From Tanypteryx hageni (taxonomy: Eukaryota > Arthropoda > Insecta > Odonata > Petaluridae): 64,000 bases of DNA. The translations under genes were made by a program, and so were the position numbers. The stretch covers positions 39,994,117-40,058,116 of the forward strand of contig CM054113.1 in assembly GCA_028673005.1 (NCBI GenBank). The letters run 5' to 3'. Under the pieces are notes generated by a model. That model saw only the letters and a program-made list of their open reading frames with translations, was not told the origin of the DNA and did not search any database. Positions within the stretch are counted from its first letter, which is position 1. Each line of letters starts with the position of its first letter. Positions 61,834 to 64,000 of this stretch are shown here, piece after piece.

Positions 61834-61870
61834 GACACCAATGTTTCGTCAACTAAGCTGTCATCCTCAG
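61834..61870 (-). ncRNA. Hammerhead-like motif, minus strand
   Basis: On the minus strand: CTGAGGA (61870-61864), extra T, GACAGC (61862-61857) pairing imperfectly with GTTGAC (61853-61848), GAAACA (61847-61842), loop TTGG, TGTC (61837-61834) with predicted cleavage after C at 61834. Stem III (ACA/UGU) closes within one molecule. Stem I is weak near the core; ACAGT/ACTGT may pair further out. No flanking Penelope coding sequence was seen. Confidence 0.4.
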
Positions 61871-64000
61871 TACTTAACTACTGTCGTATATTTGTGTGTT
61901 TCCTTTGGGACCTGCGACAATGTTACCAGCAACCTGCAGCATGAATGTGAGTATACTTAAAATCTCAATTCTTCTGCATTTTTATGATGTTAAATAAATT
62001 AAAATAATCCTTGGCGAGTTCCTATGAAATCAAAAAACATTTATCATAGTAAGAGTATCATATTCCTATCAACCCACGTTTATTCGTTATAAATATTCAG
62101 TTCAGAATAAAGTCATTCATGGTAGTTATTGTTTGGTATTTAATATGTCCAGATTAGGGTGTTAAAACTACAGTAAAAAATATGTACGATGATATTGAAA
62201 TGCATAAGTCTAGCTACGATACATCATATAAATTTATTTTTTTGCATAAACTTCAAAAAGGTTGATGTTGAAATTACTCATGAATAAATATAATAATTAA
62301 TGTGACAATCAAAATAAATGAATAATTGGTGTTGACCGACTGAGCTGGAAAGTCCATGAAAGCTCTTAGGCTGGAGGCATATCAACTACAAGGATGTGAT
62401 TGAAATCCAGCAGTCTGAAGTAACATGAGGGCTGGCTTCAGATAGTAAAAGGATTTGGAAGAACATGAGAGTGCAGCAGATGAGTGGTACAAGTCCTATA
62501 GTTTAAAATGAAAAAATGTTTCCTAAGAAAAACAAGTAGTCTTCAGATGTGCGTTTCCACTTTTTTCGAAAGTCATAAAAAACATGAAAATTTTTGGGAG
62601 GAGAAAGAATTCAGCTATGACAGGGAATCAACCCTGATCTTCCACTTGCCGTGTAGTTAATCTGTCATAGCAGTTTATTTCTCCCATTTCTGAATGCAGA
62701 TGTTTCCTTAGTTGGGATCGGAGTAGCCAACATAGTATCAATCAGCTCCAACCGACATCCTTCAAGTGATACATCACTAAAAACCCTGCCCTCCCAAATG
62801 GTGTGATTGCCAACTCATAAATCGATGGAATAAAGCGATCTTAAGATTCTATCCAGAGAGGTATAAGCTGTAATAATGAGAATATTTTCATAAGTTTTTA
62901 TAGTTCAATTGTAGAATATTCACCTGGCAAGTGGAAAACACAGGTTCGACAAACTTAAGTAATGATCTGAAAGCTATGATTTGCAAATCCTTAGGAGAGG
63001 AAAACATAGGTCCCTGAAACACATCAAGCGAAAGAGCGACAAATACCTAGTAGTAATGTTGCTGGTGCCATTATGCCAAGAGAAGGAAAATCTCCACTCT
63101 CTGCATACTTTGCAAGAAGCATATCTGTGGCGAGCAGAAAAGAATTGTGCCTTAATTTTAAATTTACACATTTCTAACATTGACTACCTTTTGAAGTTAA
63201 TAAAATGATTTTAAAACTGTTTTCAATGTCATTTCCTTATTCCAAGTTTAAGTGAGTCAGACAGATGCAGCGTTACCAATAAGTCCCTAAAAATAGCGTT
63301 ACTATTCTAGGGTTAAAGTTATCAATACTCAAAACTTTTTAAGTATAAGTGGCATCAATGTGAAAATCTACATTCAAAGTTTCAGCTATCCATCTTTTTT
63401 TTATACCTTCAGAATTGTAAGTAAAACAATCGAAAGTTTATTTAAAACATACCTCACTTTGGTAATTGCAACATAATCTTCACATTCAAGTTCATTCCTT
63501 CATCGTAAGTTATACATTAACTATTACTTGCAGAGCGATTTGTGCGCACGAAAGGAAATTTAACAAATTAACGTATTTGTAAAAGAAGTTGTTTGCTTAA
63601 TTTTCCAAGAAAAAATGTATTTGTTGTAATGAAACCGTGTAATGAATTTTCAAAGGTCCAAATAAATTAACAATTTCTTGTTGAATTTTGAAAAAGATTT
63701 TATAAGTAAATGGCATTGACATTCAAAGTTTCAACTTTCCAGCTATACACTTCTGGAGATATATCAAAAAAGGTTAATGACCCCAATCCAAATTTGTATT
63801 ATTTCAAAACACAAGTCTAAAAAAAACAGATGGCAGCAGCACAGAAATCTACTCTCCAAGTTTTAGATATATATTGTTTACGGTTTCTTCAAAATTACAA
63901 TTCAAGCCGGTGTAGTAAAGACAGATGCCAATGTGCATTTTTTTAAACATGCTAAAAAGCCAATGAAGCCAACCTTTACATGCACAACTAAGTAAAAAAT
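61871..64000. other. No gene recognised; possible SINE fragments
   Basis: Two short related stretches in opposite orientation share ggcaagtggaa and a box-B-like ggtt(c/g)ga core (near 62925-62950 plus, 62625-62660 minus). Otherwise AT-rich DNA without a supportable exon. Confidence 0.4.

Overview
This window is nuclear DNA of a eukaryote, most likely an arthropod and probably an insect. It is AT-rich and intron-rich, with GT...AG introns and many Penelope-like, LINE, hAT, piggyBac and Harbinger remnants. The best host gene is a calcium-binding mitochondrial ATP-Mg/phosphate carrier (SCaMC, the SLC25A23/24/25 group), whose linker ([15 protein letters not shown]) reads like insect SCaMC. I cannot name the species.

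Layout. The dominant feature is a head-to-tail duplication: 1-27567 and 28063-53226 align almost throughout, differing by roughly 1-2% by eye plus a few large indels. Each unit carries, in order: a 0.26-kb internal direct repeat; five SCaMC exons encoding the linker and the whole six-helix carrier domain (2057-8528 and 30117-36578); small hairpin/MITE elements in the introns; a nested Penelope/LINE complex inserted about 40-70 nt after the SCaMC stop codon (8581-16679 and 36646-43487); presumed displaced 3'UTR and non-coding DNA; a pair of inverted hAT remnants; and part of a second Penelope-like element (PLE2). No EF-hand exons are in the window, so copy 1 must start upstream, and copy 2 has no EF-hand exons of its own. 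The right edge of the duplication cuts through PLE2, which continues only in unit 2 (to about 53880).

The Penelope complex is the richest part. It holds an inverted terminal piece, a GIY-YIG endonuclease fragment, a Jockey/I-type LINE (9324-11696) with 9-bp target duplications, a well-formed hammerhead ribozyme (11703-11761), duplicated RT segments, and a 1.66-kb insertion that splits the RT catalytic YVDD motif with an 8-bp imperfect target duplication and carries short exon-like pieces. The full complex is bounded by ATTCATAAGTATTCT (15 bp) in copy 1.

Outside the duplication, 53.2-55.9 kb holds the PLE2 3' end, a (TA)n tract and a minus-strand Penelope-like 3' end. 56.0-58.44 kb is a PIF/Harbinger element with a four-exon minus-strand DDE transposase, a plus-strand coiled-coil ORF and a right terminal repeat. 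In 58.45-64.0 kb I recognise no gene, only a hammerhead-like motif (61834-61870) and short repeats.

Most notable hypotheses: (i) duplication of an entire carrier-domain exon cassette, with almost all coding change in its first exon, could allow one set of upstream EF-hand exons to be spliced to either cassette, or could be an EF-hand-less paralogue; an uncollapsed-haplotype assembly artefact must be excluded first. (ii) Several Penelope-type 3' ends here carry hammerhead or hammerhead-like RNA motifs in different states of decay.
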